Assembly: GCA_934754515.1 (NCBI GenBank)
Contig: CAKVIG010000003.1
Span: 131,711-195,710, forward strand
Source of the DNA: an uncultured Candidatus Melainabacteria bacterium
GTDB taxonomy: Bacteria; Cyanobacteriota; Vampirovibrionia; Gastranaerophilales; Gastranaerophilaceae
Reading direction: 5' to 3'
DNA length: 64,000 nucleotides
Below are positions 26,662-36,239 of the stretch, piece after piece. The first letter of the stretch is position 1. Each line of letters starts with the position of its first letter. Below the pieces are notes generated by a model. It was given only the letters and a program-made list of their open reading frames with translations, had not been told where the DNA came from and searched no databases. Position numbers and translations under genes: made by a program.

Positions 26662-26695
26662 TTAATTGTAATTACTTAATAAAAAAGCAGTTTTG

Positions 26696-26718
26696 TTTCG
26701 GTGCTATTAGCACCGAAA
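26696..26718. terminator. Hairpin between convergent mtnA and the permease gene
   Basis: A perfect 10-bp stem (26696-26705 with 26709-26718) and 3-nt loop. No strong T-run follows, so efficiency is uncertain. A GTAGCT/AGCTAC hairpin lies 20 bp further on. Confidence 0.5.
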
Positions 26719-26770
26719 TAAAGACGCATGATAAGTAGCTATAAGCTACACTATTATAGTAGAATTAAAA

Positions 26771-28000
26771 TTATTCGTACCTTAAAGCGTCAATAGGATT
26801 CAACAATGATGCTTTGTAGGCAGGATAATATCCGAAGCCTACACCGACAATTCCGGAAAAACCCAGCGCCAAAATTATTGAAAATAAAGAAATTGAAATT
26901 GTCATAGAAGGTGCAAAAACAGTGATTAAATAAGAGCCGAGGACTCCTATTATAACTCCAATTAATCCTCCAATCATTGAAAGTAGAAATGATTCAATCA
27001 AGAATTGCCACCTGATATCGCTTACTCTTGCGCCAATTGCCATTCTTATACCAATTTCTTTTGTTCTTTCCGTAACAGAAACAAGCATTATGTTCATAAT
27101 CCCGATACCGCCTACTAATAAAGAAACAGACGCGATAGAAGCGAGTAGAATTGCAAAAGTTTGTACTGTAGATTTCATTTTTTCTTGGAATTCTGCGGAG
27201 TTTCTAATTTCAAAATCCTTGTCTTGATTTTTTCCGATATTATGCCTGTTAGTTAATATTTCATTAATATCTTCCATTGTTGCATCAAGCATATCAGCAT
27301 CTTGACCTTTAACAACAATTTGTCCTACCGTTCCCGGAAAGTCTGTACCAAAAACTTTCTTCTGTGCAGTTGTAATTGGAATGAATATCAAATCGTCTTG
27401 GTCAAACGGACCTGACTGTCCTTTTTCTTCCAAAAGTCCGATTACTTTAAACGGAATATTACCGACTCTGATTACTTTACCGACAGGGTCGACATCTCCA
27501 AAAAGTTCTGTTGCAACAGTCGCGCCCATTAAAGCAACCTTTGCACTGTTTTGCAAATCTTCTTGAACAAAGCCTCTACCAGAACCTACTTCATAGTTTT
27601 TGATATACAAATATGCAGGCTGAATACCATAAACTGTTGTTGACCAGTTTTGATTACCGTAGGTTAATTGTTTGCTTTCAGAAGATAAAGTAGAGATTGC
27701 CAAAACATTTCTTGCGTTCTTTTCGATAGCTAAAGCGTCTTTTGATGTCAAAGTCGGTTTTGTGCCGATTCCCATGTGGACACCGCCAGATTTTGCTGAA
27801 GCAGAACGAATGGTCAATAGATTTGTACCCATAGACTCCATATTTTGAGTAACTTTTTTGCTCGCGCCTGAGCCGACCGCTAGCATGATAATTACTGCGC
27901 TAACGCCGATGATTACGCCAAGGCTGGTTAGAGCGGAGCGTAACATGTTTACTCGAAGTGAATTTGTAGCCATTCTTAAAGTGGATTTGAAATCTAGCAT
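26771..28000 (-). CDS. ABC transporter permease, MacB/FtsX type
   Basis: 409 residues. One N-terminal membrane helix (SALTSLGVIIGVSAVIIMLAVGSG), a periplasmic MacB-PCD domain (about 45-240), then three C-terminal helices with GGIGIMNIMLVSVTERTKEIGIRMAIGA. Such permeases work with a MacB-type ATPase and a membrane fusion protein to export peptides or lipoprotein-like cargo. Neither partner gene is next to it, so it is an orphan in this window. A REP palindrome precedes its start. Confidence 0.9.
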   Translation of the reverse strand: MLDFKSTLRMATNSLRVNMLRSALTSLGVIIGVSAVIIMLAVGSGASKKVTQNMESMGTNLLTIRSASAKSGGVHMGIGTKPTLTSKDALAIEKNARNVLAISTLSSESKQLTYGNQNWSTTVYGIQPAYLYIKNYEVGSGRGFVQEDLQNSAKVALMGATVATELFGDVDPVGKVIRVGNIPFKVIGLLEEKGQSGPFDQDDLIFIPITTAQKKVFGTDFPGTVGQIVVKGQDADMLDATMEDINEILTNRHNIGKNQDKDFEIRNSAEFQEKMKSTVQTFAILLASIASVSLLVGGIGIMNIMLVSVTERTKEIGIRMAIGARVSDIRWQFLIESFLLSMIGGLIGVIIGVLGSYLITVFAPSMTISISLFSIILALGFSGIVGVGFGYYPAYKASLLNPIDALRYE

Positions 28001-28024
28001 GGTTCTCTCTTGTCGTTAGCTATT

Positions 28025-28047
28025 GTTGGGCTGAAAGCCCAACCTAC
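28025..28047 (-). repeat. GTAG-type REP palindrome, short variant
   Basis: On the minus strand GTAG followed by a 9-10 bp stem, GTTGGGCTTTCAGCCCAAC. Located between the permease and DUF2229 genes. Confidence 0.7.
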
Positions 28048-28057
28048 TGCAAGTAAA

Positions 28058-29134
28058 CTAATTCTTTTCTACAAACAACGAATCACAAATATTTGTCTGT
28101 GGAACATAATCATATTCGCCATCCATAGAAATTTTATTAATAATCTTAGAACGTTTTTTACGGTAAAGCATATCAATAAAAGCTTCCAAACGAGTAATGA
28201 AACCTGCTTCGCCGGTATGTTCATCAATTGTTAATGAAAGAATCGGTTTCCCTGCTTCTTTAGCTTTTCTTGTAATCCTTTCAATCATCAAGGAATCAGG
28301 ACCACAACCGAATGCGTTCAATGTTACAATACCGTCTATTTTGTTATCTTTAAGGTAATGACCTGCTGTACCTGTCATTTCATATTCATTGGCCCAATAA
28401 CGCTTTTGACTTAGAGAAGCAATTCCTTCTTCCATTTGTTCATCAGTTAATTGAAGCGAAGTGAATACTTTAACGTCCATTTTTTCAAGCTTTTCAAAAA
28501 TCTTCATGCAAGCTCTTTCGTCATAAATGTTATAGCCGTGAGATACAAGCGCAACATTAATTGGCGCAGAGTTAGAAGGGTTTTCAATGAATACTTTTCC
28601 TTGTAGTGCGTAGTTCATTGCTTTTTTGTAACTCATGCCTGAACGCATCATAACCAAAAAGTTATTATAAACCTTCCAACCTTGCTTAGAAGCTTTCTTG
28701 ATTTCATCAAGATTTGTAATCCCGAAAGGTTTTACAGCTTCTTCTAAGAATGTGTAAAGACCTTGATTTTTAGCGGATTTGTCTAAAGTCGGTTCAATAA
28801 TATTAATTTCACCTTTTATTACGTTTCTAACCAAATCAGGCAATCCTCTGATTTTAGAGCAGTTGTAAATTTTAGGTGCAACAGATTGAAGTGAAGGTAC
28901 GAAAATATTTTTAACGCCCTTTGACATCAAATTCAATATGTGACCCAAATAAATTTTTATAGGTAAACAAGTTTCAGTAACTACTAAAGCTGAACCATCA
29001 GACATAGTCTGCTTTGTAGTCGGGTCAGATAACACAATTTTAATCCCTAAACTTGTAAAAAAACCGTACCAAAACGGATAATTGTTGTAAAAAGACATTC
29101 CTCTCGGAATACCGATAACCATTTCTTTTTCCAT
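28058..29134 (-). CDS. DUF2229 (acyl-CoA dehydratase activase-related) protein
   Basis: 358 residues. The start MVIGIPRGMSFYNNYPFWYGFF, then ETCLPIKIYLGHILNL and later NAFGCGPDSLMIERI and TIDEHTGEAGFITRLEAF, are characteristic of DUF2229 and the related C-terminal HgdB-like domain. These accompany BcrAD/HgdC-type ATP-driven electron transfer proteins of anaerobes; conserved Cys (in ETC, YNC and FGC) probably bind a [4Fe-4S] cluster. Full-length homologues often carry the activase ATPase domains in the same chain; here only the DUF2229 part is encoded. It is divergent from ruvC and separate from any dehydratase gene. Confidence 0.8.
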   Translation of the reverse strand: MEKEMVIGIPRGMSFYNNYPFWYGFFTSLGIKIVLSDPTTKQTMSDGSALVVTETCLPIKIYLGHILNLMSKGVKNIFVPSLQSVAPKIYNCSKIRGLPDLVRNVIKGEINIIEPTLDKSAKNQGLYTFLEEAVKPFGITNLDEIKKASKQGWKVYNNFLVMMRSGMSYKKAMNYALQGKVFIENPSNSAPINVALVSHGYNIYDERACMKIFEKLEKMDVKVFTSLQLTDEQMEEGIASLSQKRYWANEYEMTGTAGHYLKDNKIDGIVTLNAFGCGPDSLMIERITRKAKEAGKPILSLTIDEHTGEAGFITRLEAFIDMLYRKKRSKIINKISMDGEYDYVPQTNICDSLFVEKN

Positions 29135-29227
29135 GAAAAAACCTTTTCTTTTAATATACGTACAGTTTTATCTTATCGCAAAACATTTATCGTGTCACAA
29201 AATGTGTGCAAATGTTAAGCTATATTG

Positions 29228-29236
29228 TGATACAAT
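29228..29236 (+). promoter_or_regulatory. Extended -10 of ruvC, predicted leaderless
   Basis: TGATACAAT is an extended -10 (TACAAT at 29231-29236) ending 7 nt before the ATG at 29244. No Shine-Dalgarno and no clear -35. Confidence 0.55.
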
Positions 29237-29243
29237 AATACTT

Positions 29244-29714
29244 ATGAAGATATTAGGAATAGACCCCGGAATGGCAATTGTCGGATACGGGTTAATAGAA
29301 ACAGACGGAGAAAACATAGAGCTTCTAACTTCAGGTTCTATTCAAACAAACAAAAATTTGCCTGATTCAAAAAGACTGTTAGAAATCTTTAATGATTTAA
29401 CAACCGTTGTCGAAAAATATAAACCGGACTGCGCTTCTGTTGAAGAACTGTTCTTCTTTAAAAACAAAAAAACAGTTATCCCTGTTGCGGAAGCTCGCGG
29501 AGTTATTTTGACGGTTCTTGAGAAATTCAACATCCCAACATTTGGATATACTCCTATGGTTGTAAAACAAGTTTTAACCGGCTATGGAAGAGCAGAAAAA
29601 AAAGAAGTTGAGCAAATGGTAAAAATCGCACTCGAGCGCGAAAACCTACCAAAGCTTGATGATACGGTTGACGCCATTGCAATTGCTATTTGCCATTCTC
29701 GTTCTATTAGATAG
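29244..29714 (+). CDS. ruvC: Crossover junction endodeoxyribonuclease RuvC
   Basis: 156 residues, normal length. The RNase H-fold carboxylates are visible: GIDPG (Asp7), SVEELFFFKN (Glu67) and the pair in LDDTVDAIAIAICH (Asp140, Asp143). It cleaves Holliday junctions during recombination. The frame is open upstream to 29133, but RuvC proteins begin MKILGIDPG and a -10 box lies right before this ATG. ruvA and ruvB are not adjacent. Confidence 0.96.
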   Translation: MKILGIDPGMAIVGYGLIETDGENIELLTSGSIQTNKNLPDSKRLLEIFNDLTTVVEKYKPDCASVEELFFFKNKKTVIPVAEARGVILTVLEKFNIPTFGYTPMVVKQVLTGYGRAEKKEVEQMVKIALERENLPKLDDTVDAIAIAICHSRSIR

Positions 29715-29749
29715 CAAATTTTATTTTCACGTGTTTTATAAAGAATACT

Positions 29750-30511
29750 ATGAATATATTATCTTTAAATTTTTCTAATTTAAATAGTGTAACATCTGCA
29801 AAAAGAACTACCTTCAAGCAAGCCTCAACTAATCCTTACAATGGAATACCTACTCACGACGAATTTGTAAGAAGCACTGGAAGTCTTGACATCGGCAGAC
29901 TTAAAAATCTTAGAATTTCTCATTTTCGTCTAATAGATTCAAACTCTGTTAGAGGAGTAACACTTGCAAATCAATCTCCTGCGTTGCTTACTGAACTAAA
30001 AGAGTGTGGAATTAATACGATTATTGACTTAAGACCTGAAGGCAGTGATGAATCCAGATATGCCCAAAATTGCAGAAAAAATGGATTAGATTACTTTAAT
30101 CTAAAAATTAGAGATAATATTCCGATTTTTAATGCTCCTTTTTCAGGCAAAATGTCAGCGGAGGAAAGAAGGGTAGCTATTGTAAAATTTGTACATCAGC
30201 TTGGAGATTTTTTCAACCTGATGGACAATGGTAAAAACTACATGGCTTGCCTATTAGGACTTCATAGAACTGATTTAGCAGTAACAATGAATTACTTATT
30301 GAACCCTAAAGAGCCGACTACACCTCCAACGCTGTCACATATGTTTTTCCCCGAGGAAACAAATCTTACGAACAAATATATTGGAAAAGTTAAAAACATG
30401 CTTAAAAATCTTACACAAAAAGATAAAGAATTTTTAAAAATGCCTGATTGTTTCTCCGATATTTTTGATGCTAGGGTTTTGAAATTGCGATTAATGAATA
30501 GAGCAAAATAA
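29750..30511 (+). CDS. Tyrosine/dual-specificity phosphatase-like protein
   Basis: 253 residues. From about residue 56 the pattern FRLIDSNSVRGVTLANQSPALL and GINTIIDLRPEGSDE matches bacterial tyrosine phosphatases of the Siw14/PTP type, and ACLLGLHRTD (Cys167 to Arg173) is the C-x5-R phosphate loop with Ala instead of His before the Cys. A general acid is not obvious. The N-terminus MNILSLNFSNLNSVTSAKRT followed by TFKQ is Asn-rich and resembles other lineage-type starts here. It could dephosphorylate proteins or inositol phosphates, possibly outside the cell; substrate unknown. Probably co-transcribed with ruvC. Confidence 0.7.
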   Translation: MNILSLNFSNLNSVTSAKRTTFKQASTNPYNGIPTHDEFVRSTGSLDIGRLKNLRISHFRLIDSNSVRGVTLANQSPALLTELKECGINTIIDLRPEGSDESRYAQNCRKNGLDYFNLKIRDNIPIFNAPFSGKMSAEERRVAIVKFVHQLGDFFNLMDNGKNYMACLLGLHRTDLAVTMNYLLNPKEPTTPPTLSHMFFPEETNLTNKYIGKVKNMLKNLTQKDKEFLKMPDCFSDIFDARVLKLRLMNRAK

Positions 30512-30521
30512 AATAAATATT

Positions 30522-30555
30522 ATAAAAAAAAGTCCCAAATGGTACTTCTTTTTAT
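30522..30555. terminator. Weak bidirectional terminator
   Basis: AAAAAGTCCC/GGTACTTCTTTTT forms an imperfect stem around AAAT between the convergent phosphatase and helicase genes, with A- and T-runs on both sides. Confidence 0.5.
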
Positions 30556-30566
30556 AATTAATAAAA

Positions 30567-33500
30567 CTAATCAACAGAGAAAATTTCTTTAATATCGTCC
30601 ATCGTAAGTGATTTTGTAATATTTCTATCAATAGAAACTACGCTGTCAACAAGGTCACGTTTTCTGCCTTTGATTTTTTGAATCTTTTCTTCAACCGTAT
30701 TTTTGGTAATAAGTCTATAAACAAATACCTTCTTAGTTTGTCCGATACGGTAAGCACGGTCAGTTGCCTGATCTTCAACCGCAGGGTTCCACCAAGGGTC
30801 ATAGTGAATTACATAATCCGCACCTGTCAAGTTCAAACCTGTACCGCCGGCTTTCAAACTGATTAAGAAAATCGGTATATTCGGATTGTTGTTAAAGTTT
30901 TCAACTGCAGCTTGACGGTCTTTAGTTTTACCTGTCAAATATTCGTAAGGAATACCTGAGCGTTCAAGCCATCCTTTAATAATATCAAGCATATCAACAA
31001 ATTGACTAAACAAAAGCACTCTGTGTTTTTCTTGAATAATTTGTTCCAACATGCCTTTTAAGTATTCAAACTTACCTGATTTCATAACACCTTTAACGTG
31101 TTCTTTGTCATAAAGTTTAGGGTGACAGCAGATTTGACGCAATCTAAGCAACGCAGAGAAAATTGACATACGGCTCTTTTCAAGTCCGTTAAGTTCAATG
31201 CTCTTGAACAGTTCTTCTTTCGTACTATCAAGAACTTCCAAGTAAAAGTCGCGTTGTTCGTCCGTAAGTTCGCAATAAGCCATGTTTTCAACTTTATCAG
31301 GCAAGTCTTTCGCAACATCTCGTTTCATACGACGCAAGATAAATGGGAAAATTTGAAGTTTAAGACGTTTTTCAACAGTCTTATCTTGTCTTTCCATAAT
31401 CGGTGTAACATAGCGGTAATTGAATTCTGCAACGTTAAACAAGAAGCCCGGCATCAAGAAATCGAATACAGACCAAAGTTCTTCCAATTTGTTTTCAATC
31501 GGCGTACCTGATAATGCAAGTTTATGGTCTGACTGCAATTCTTTAACTGCTTGCGCTGTTTGAGAAATTGCATTCTTAATATTTTGAGATTCATCCAAAA
31601 TAATGTATCTGAAATTGTATTTTTTCAATTTTGCAATATCACGTCTTACGAGTGCATAACTTGTAATAACAATATCGTATTCCGGAATATGTTTAAACAA
31701 AGTCTTACGCTCAGGCCCTGCAAGTTTTAAGCAGGTTAAATCAGGTGTAAACTTCTGAATTTCAGCTTCCCAGTTAAATACGACAGTTGTAGGTGCAATA
31801 ACCAAAGTCGGTTGAGGACCGTCAACTTCTTTTGCTTTTTGCAACAAACTCAATGCTTGAAGCGTTTTACCCAGCCCCATATCATCAGCAAGAATACCGT
31901 TCAAACCATACTGATACAAGAACCATAGCCAATGGAAACCTTTAACCTGATACTCACGAAATTCTGCATTAACTCCGCTAGGGATTTCAACACCGTCAGA
32001 AGTTGTTGAGAATGTTGAAATTTGTTCCCAAAAGCCTTTAAACTTATCACTCATAACGAGTTCAAATCCTTGGTTTTGAAGTTCGGTAATCAAACCTACA
32101 CGATAAGTTTTAACCAAGAATGTGTTATCGCTGTTTCTATACGCATCAAATGAGTTAAATGAACGCATGATTTGATAAATATTCTGAGCCGGATATTCTA
32201 CAAAGCCCAAACTGCGAACACGCGCGTATTTTTCACCGCTCTGAATTGTTTCATAAATATCGTCAAAATTGATTACTTCTTCACCAACTTGACCGTACAA
32301 TTGAATTTCCATGCTATCTGCGGAATCTTCCGAAAAGTCGATTTTCGCACACATTTTGAATGGTTCTGCCAATAATTTGAAGAAGCTCATATCGTCGCGT
32401 TCTTCAAAAATCCAACCTTCACCAGCTTGTTGCTTATAATAGTTATAAAAATCAATTGCAGTTTCTTTTTCTAAAGCCAAGTTGTTTGTCTGCATCGGAA
32501 CGAATTTACAGGCAAGCAACATATTATAAGCCATTTGTTCATGCTCATAATCTCTTTTTATCCAATAAACAAGACCTTCTTCCTCTTTACTCTTAACTGA
32601 AAGATAAGGTGATTTGTCTTTACTTTTTGAATAGGGAACTCTTACACCTGAATAATCGAATTCCAGCGATGCTTTCAGAGATTGGTCATAATCAATACCA
32701 AGAGTCACAATATTTACAGGTGGTTTGTGTTCAAGTAACAATTTAGAAATATTTTCAGCAATTGTTACGTTCATAATTTCTTGAAGATGTGGAAGTTCTT
32801 CGTAAACAAATTTACCGCCATCTGCTTCTTTCAAATCAGTAAATGTAGATTTGATAATACTTTGAGGAAGTTCATTCATCGCGATATTGATTGGGAAAAT
32901 GATATTTTCATATCTTCCCCACTTGATTTGGCGTGAAAAATACTTAACTTCTTCAAACGGATAAATTTCATCTTTATCAGGACGAGTCCAGAAAAGCTCT
33001 AGCACAATATTTGTTCCACCATTCACGCTTGTTGTTGAAACATCCATATTCAAATCCCAAATTTTATCGGTAAATTGGATTCTATCTTTTGTTTTTTCAT
33101 CCAAAACTTCTTCCAATTCAGCCATTAAAGGAAATACCGGCGCAAATTTTGTAATCGGAATATCATACCAACCTGCTTTTTTATCCTGTTTAGCGATTTT
33201 CAAAAGTGTTTGGAATAATGCTAATTCCGCTTTTTGAGCATCGTTGAGTTCAAAATTAGGATCATTTCTTTGAACATCTATTAAAGCTCTCAAAATATTT
33301 TCTAAAGAACGCACGATTTTATTAGTTGCTCTATCTCTAACTAAGATTGAGAAAAAGTTTTGGCGTCTTTTAGGGTTAAAGTGGAATATGTAACTGCCTT
33401 TTGGAGCCTCTTTAAGTGTTGTATCAACATCCGACAAATCAGGTTCCACACCATATTTTTCGTACATCCAATTATCATAAGCACGAGTTTCTATTGCTTT

Positions 33501-33758
33501 TAGTCCGATTGCAACTGCGTGTTTACACCATTCTTCTTTAAGCGGGCAATTACATCTTGCTTCCACTTTATTTTTCTTGAAAATCAAATCGGTAACATAA
33601 AAATCTTGATAGTTACCTTTAACTTTTCCCTTAAAGAAATTCTTTTCGGGGTAAGCTTCAAGAATCATGTCTTTTTGGTAATACTCATAACCACGCCTCC
33701 AGCTACCGGGCGTTGCATTTTTCTTCAAAAATTTATAATCGAACATAAAATCACTCAT
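30567..33758 (-). CDS. SNF2-family helicase with N-terminal SWIM zinc finger
   Basis: 1063 residues. A SWIM finger near residues 68-82 (CNCPLKEEWCKH, the C-x-C-x-n-C-x-H pattern) precedes a long middle region and a C-terminal Swi2/Snf2 ATPase: DDMGLGKTLQAL (Walker A, about 630), DESQNIKN (motif II, about 720), ALSGTPIENKLEELW, then the helicase C lobe with GGTGLNLTGADYVIHYDPWWNP and QATDRAYRIGQ. Such proteins translocate on duplex DNA and remodel protein-DNA complexes. DESQ replaces the usual DEAQ/DEAH, a common SNF2 variant. Monocistronic. Confidence 0.93.
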   Translation of the reverse strand: MSDFMFDYKFLKKNATPGSWRRGYEYYQKDMILEAYPEKNFFKGKVKGNYQDFYVTDLIFKKNKVEARCNCPLKEEWCKHAVAIGLKAIETRAYDNWMYEKYGVEPDLSDVDTTLKEAPKGSYIFHFNPKRRQNFFSILVRDRATNKIVRSLENILRALIDVQRNDPNFELNDAQKAELALFQTLLKIAKQDKKAGWYDIPITKFAPVFPLMAELEEVLDEKTKDRIQFTDKIWDLNMDVSTTSVNGGTNIVLELFWTRPDKDEIYPFEEVKYFSRQIKWGRYENIIFPINIAMNELPQSIIKSTFTDLKEADGGKFVYEELPHLQEIMNVTIAENISKLLLEHKPPVNIVTLGIDYDQSLKASLEFDYSGVRVPYSKSKDKSPYLSVKSKEEEGLVYWIKRDYEHEQMAYNMLLACKFVPMQTNNLALEKETAIDFYNYYKQQAGEGWIFEERDDMSFFKLLAEPFKMCAKIDFSEDSADSMEIQLYGQVGEEVINFDDIYETIQSGEKYARVRSLGFVEYPAQNIYQIMRSFNSFDAYRNSDNTFLVKTYRVGLITELQNQGFELVMSDKFKGFWEQISTFSTTSDGVEIPSGVNAEFREYQVKGFHWLWFLYQYGLNGILADDMGLGKTLQALSLLQKAKEVDGPQPTLVIAPTTVVFNWEAEIQKFTPDLTCLKLAGPERKTLFKHIPEYDIVITSYALVRRDIAKLKKYNFRYIILDESQNIKNAISQTAQAVKELQSDHKLALSGTPIENKLEELWSVFDFLMPGFLFNVAEFNYRYVTPIMERQDKTVEKRLKLQIFPFILRRMKRDVAKDLPDKVENMAYCELTDEQRDFYLEVLDSTKEELFKSIELNGLEKSRMSIFSALLRLRQICCHPKLYDKEHVKGVMKSGKFEYLKGMLEQIIQEKHRVLLFSQFVDMLDIIKGWLERSGIPYEYLTGKTKDRQAAVENFNNNPNIPIFLISLKAGGTGLNLTGADYVIHYDPWWNPAVEDQATDRAYRIGQTKKVFVYRLITKNTVEEKIQKIKGRKRDLVDSVVSIDRNITKSLTMDDIKEIFSVD

Positions 33759-33920
33759 TAGTGTGAGGTACTCATCCTTTTCGGGTTTAAAATGTAAAAT
33801 AGCAAATCAAAAGATTTACTACGAGGTTCCCGACCTCAAGGCTCCCAACCTTGATTTAATTATGACATAGAATTATTTTTCATGCAACAAAAAAATAATT
33901 TTATTTTTTATGGTTCAAAT

Positions 33921-34865
33921 TCAAAAGGAATGACCACTCCTTATTTTTTTATTTATATGAAAAGTTATTCCGAAAATTGTGATACGTTTTAAGTTTTTAC
34001 CGTTTATAATACTCGTTTTACAAGAAAAAATATTTTCTAAAAACGAATTCTTACCTTGATGTTTTGCAACTTTTTCGTAAATTCCTAAAAGCTCGTCATT
34101 AAGTCCGTGTTTGTCAAGAATTTTTAATATTCGAGCTTTGTAGATTTTATCATCATCTTCTTTATTTTCTTGGACAGAATCTTCTCTTATAGACAAGCTT
34201 CCAAAACGAATTAGATAATTGTACAAAGTTTTGTGGCAATACACGATACTTTTTGCGGATAAAACAGCATCTAAAGAAAATGGATAATCTTCACACTTTC
34301 CATCAGGGAATGTTAAATTATTGTCAAATATCAAGCTTCGTTTGTATAATCGATTCCAAACCATGCAACGCAAACCATTGAAAACTTGAGTTTTTACATA
34401 TTTCCAATCAAAAATTTTGCCACAAACAATCGGAAATTTTTTCCAAGTATGCAAAGAACCAAAAAGAGTTCTATTTTTTATTTTTGTAGAATTTTCAAAT
34501 ACCATTCTATAATCGCATTCTACGATATCTGCGTCTGTTTCAATAGCTTTGTTATATAAAACTTCATACATATCTGTATCAACCCAGTCATCAGAATCTA
34601 CAAATGCGATATAATCTCCTTTTGCATGTTTCATAGCATTATTTCTTGCCATACCCAAGCCTTGATTTTCTTGGTTAATCAAAATTATATTCGGACATTT
34701 TTTTACATACTCATTTATTATCTCTACAGAATTATCTTTAGTACCATCATTTATACAAATAATCTCAATATCTTTGAGCGTTTGATTAACTAAAGAATCC
34801 AAACATTTTCTCAAATATTTTTCCACATTGTAAACAGGCACTATTATAGAAACCTTAACAGCCAC
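33921..34865 (-). CDS. Family 2 glycosyltransferase
   Basis: 314 residues. A GT-A fold: VSIIVPVYNVEKYLRKCLDSL at the start, NDGTKDNS, and the metal site YIAFVDSDDWVD. The C-terminal region (about 190-314) is helical and ends KRITIFGITFHINKK. It transfers a sugar from a nucleotide donor to a surface glycan, lipid or protein. The start overlaps the upstream glycosyltransferase gene by 11 bases, so they form a two-gene unit. Acceptor unknown; a flagellin or LPS role is only a guess. Confidence 0.9.
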   Translation of the reverse strand: MAVKVSIIVPVYNVEKYLRKCLDSLVNQTLKDIEIICINDGTKDNSVEIINEYVKKCPNIILINQENQGLGMARNNAMKHAKGDYIAFVDSDDWVDTDMYEVLYNKAIETDADIVECDYRMVFENSTKIKNRTLFGSLHTWKKFPIVCGKIFDWKYVKTQVFNGLRCMVWNRLYKRSLIFDNNLTFPDGKCEDYPFSLDAVLSAKSIVYCHKTLYNYLIRFGSLSIREDSVQENKEDDDKIYKARILKILDKHGLNDELLGIYEKVAKHQGKNSFLENIFSCKTSIINGKNLKRITIFGITFHINKKIRSGHSF

Positions 34866-35838
34866 GTTTTTCTCCTTCTAATTTTTCTCTAATTTCAGGG
34901 AACAAACAGCAAACTTTATTTAAAGCTTGACGACCTGTCATACCAACAGTAGAAGTTGAATTAATCATGTTCTTTTGCCATAATGAATCTTCTTGAGAAC
35001 CGTCAATTACAAGGTTTTTGAGTTTATAATTCCCTTTAATTACATTAATTTTCGTATTATTTCTGATAGCATGCCCCCAGAACCACAAGTCATCGTGAGT
35101 TGGCATCTCTTTTGTAAATTGTTCTTTATTTAGAACATTTTCATGCAAACAATGTGGTGGATACAAAACTCCACCGCAGCCAACAGGTTCGTTCCAAAAA
35201 CTTGGCAAATAAGTTGAATTGTAGGTGTAATTTCTTGCCTGCATAAATAATTCATTATTTTTTTTATCCAACTTTAAGACAAACGCTTGTCTTGCGTGGA
35301 TGCAATCGGGGCATTTTAAATATTCATTGTACAAAGTTTCGATTAATTTTTTGTCATAATAAGTATCATCATCGACTGTAACAATGATATCATCTGGGTA
35401 TTCTTGCAGAGTCGGAATAAGTTTTTTAAATGATTTAATATCTTCACACCACTTAATCGTTAAGCCAAATTGCTCTAAATCCGTTAGAGATTTAGGAAGT
35501 TCTTTGTTCGGAAATTGACTCTCTGCTAGCCATAAAACAACAATGTCAGGCTTTAGAGTTTGTTCCAAAAGCGTAGAAATTGTTTTATGCACTACGTTAA
35601 TTCTAGCGGGAAAAGTTGTCAAAGACACAATAAGCTTTGGTGTTCTTTTTTCTTTTGTTAATCCGTATTCCGTTACAGGAATAAATTTATAATCAAGTTT
35701 ATGTTTTTTACAGAATTTAATTCCAAAAAATTTTATAACAAAATGTTCATCTATATCTTGATATGAAAACAAAAAAGATAAATGACTTTTTAAATCTTGC
35801 CAAAAACTCACTTTTGATTTGTGATCACACTCTTTCAT
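34855..35838 (-). CDS. Putative glycosyltransferase, GT-A-like
   Basis: 327 residues from ATG 35838, which has GGGAG 6 nt upstream; an ATG at 35859 lacks a site. The core reads KLIVSLTTFPARINVVHKTI, VVLWLAESQFPNKELP and DDIIVTVDDDTYYD, a DxD nucleotide-sugar site. HDDLWFWGHAIRNNTKI looks like the catalytic region. The N-terminal FVIKFFGIKFCKK resembles short signatures found next to such enzymes in surface polysaccharide loci. It is coupled to the GT2 gene. Confidence 0.75.
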   Translation of the reverse strand: MKECDHKSKVSFWQDLKSHLSFLFSYQDIDEHFVIKFFGIKFCKKHKLDYKFIPVTEYGLTKEKRTPKLIVSLTTFPARINVVHKTISTLLEQTLKPDIVVLWLAESQFPNKELPKSLTDLEQFGLTIKWCEDIKSFKKLIPTLQEYPDDIIVTVDDDTYYDKKLIETLYNEYLKCPDCIHARQAFVLKLDKKNNELFMQARNYTYNSTYLPSFWNEPVGCGGVLYPPHCLHENVLNKEQFTKEMPTHDDLWFWGHAIRNNTKINVIKGNYKLKNLVIDGSQEDSLWQKNMINSTSTVGMTGRQALNKVCCLFPEIREKLEGEKRGC

Positions 35839-35865
35839 ATAAAACTCCCAATGACTCAACTTTGA

Positions 35866-35893
35866 TACAAAAAAACTCTCATTAAGAGAGTTT
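35866..35893 (-). terminator. Terminator of tRNA-Arg
   Basis: An 8-bp stem (35873-35880 with 35886-35893), 5-nt loop and a T-run on the minus strand, just past the tRNA 3' end. Confidence 0.8.
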
Positions 35894-35903
35894 TAAATTA
35901 AAT

Positions 35904-35977
<74 letters not shown>

Positions 35978-36203
35978 AAAATTCATTGAAAATAACTTCA
36001 ACATGTCTACTATATCAACAATATAAAAAATTATCAAGTAAAAGTTATAAAGAACTTTTTCTATAACAAGCGTAAAAAATACAATTATTATTTTTAAGAT
36101 AAAACCTTATTAATTTGTTAAGAATTGTAAACAACGTAATTTCGCATTATTTCTATCTTTTACCCCTTTATAAAAATTTAATAAAATAAATAAAGACTCA
36201 CGC

Positions 36204-36233
36204 TTGACTTTAAGTTCTTATGTGCAATAATAT
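36204..36233 (+). promoter_or_regulatory. Strong sigma70-type promoter with no ORF downstream
   Basis: TTGACT (36204-36209), 18-bp spacer, TAATAT (36228-36233). A start is expected near 36240. The nearest protein gene on this strand is far away; a terminator follows at 36363. Confidence 0.6.
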
Positions 36234-36239
36234 TAGTAC

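Noticed and set aside
29133..29243. 37-codon extension of RuvC
   Set aside because: RuvC starts at MKILGIDPG; the extension holds the promoter.
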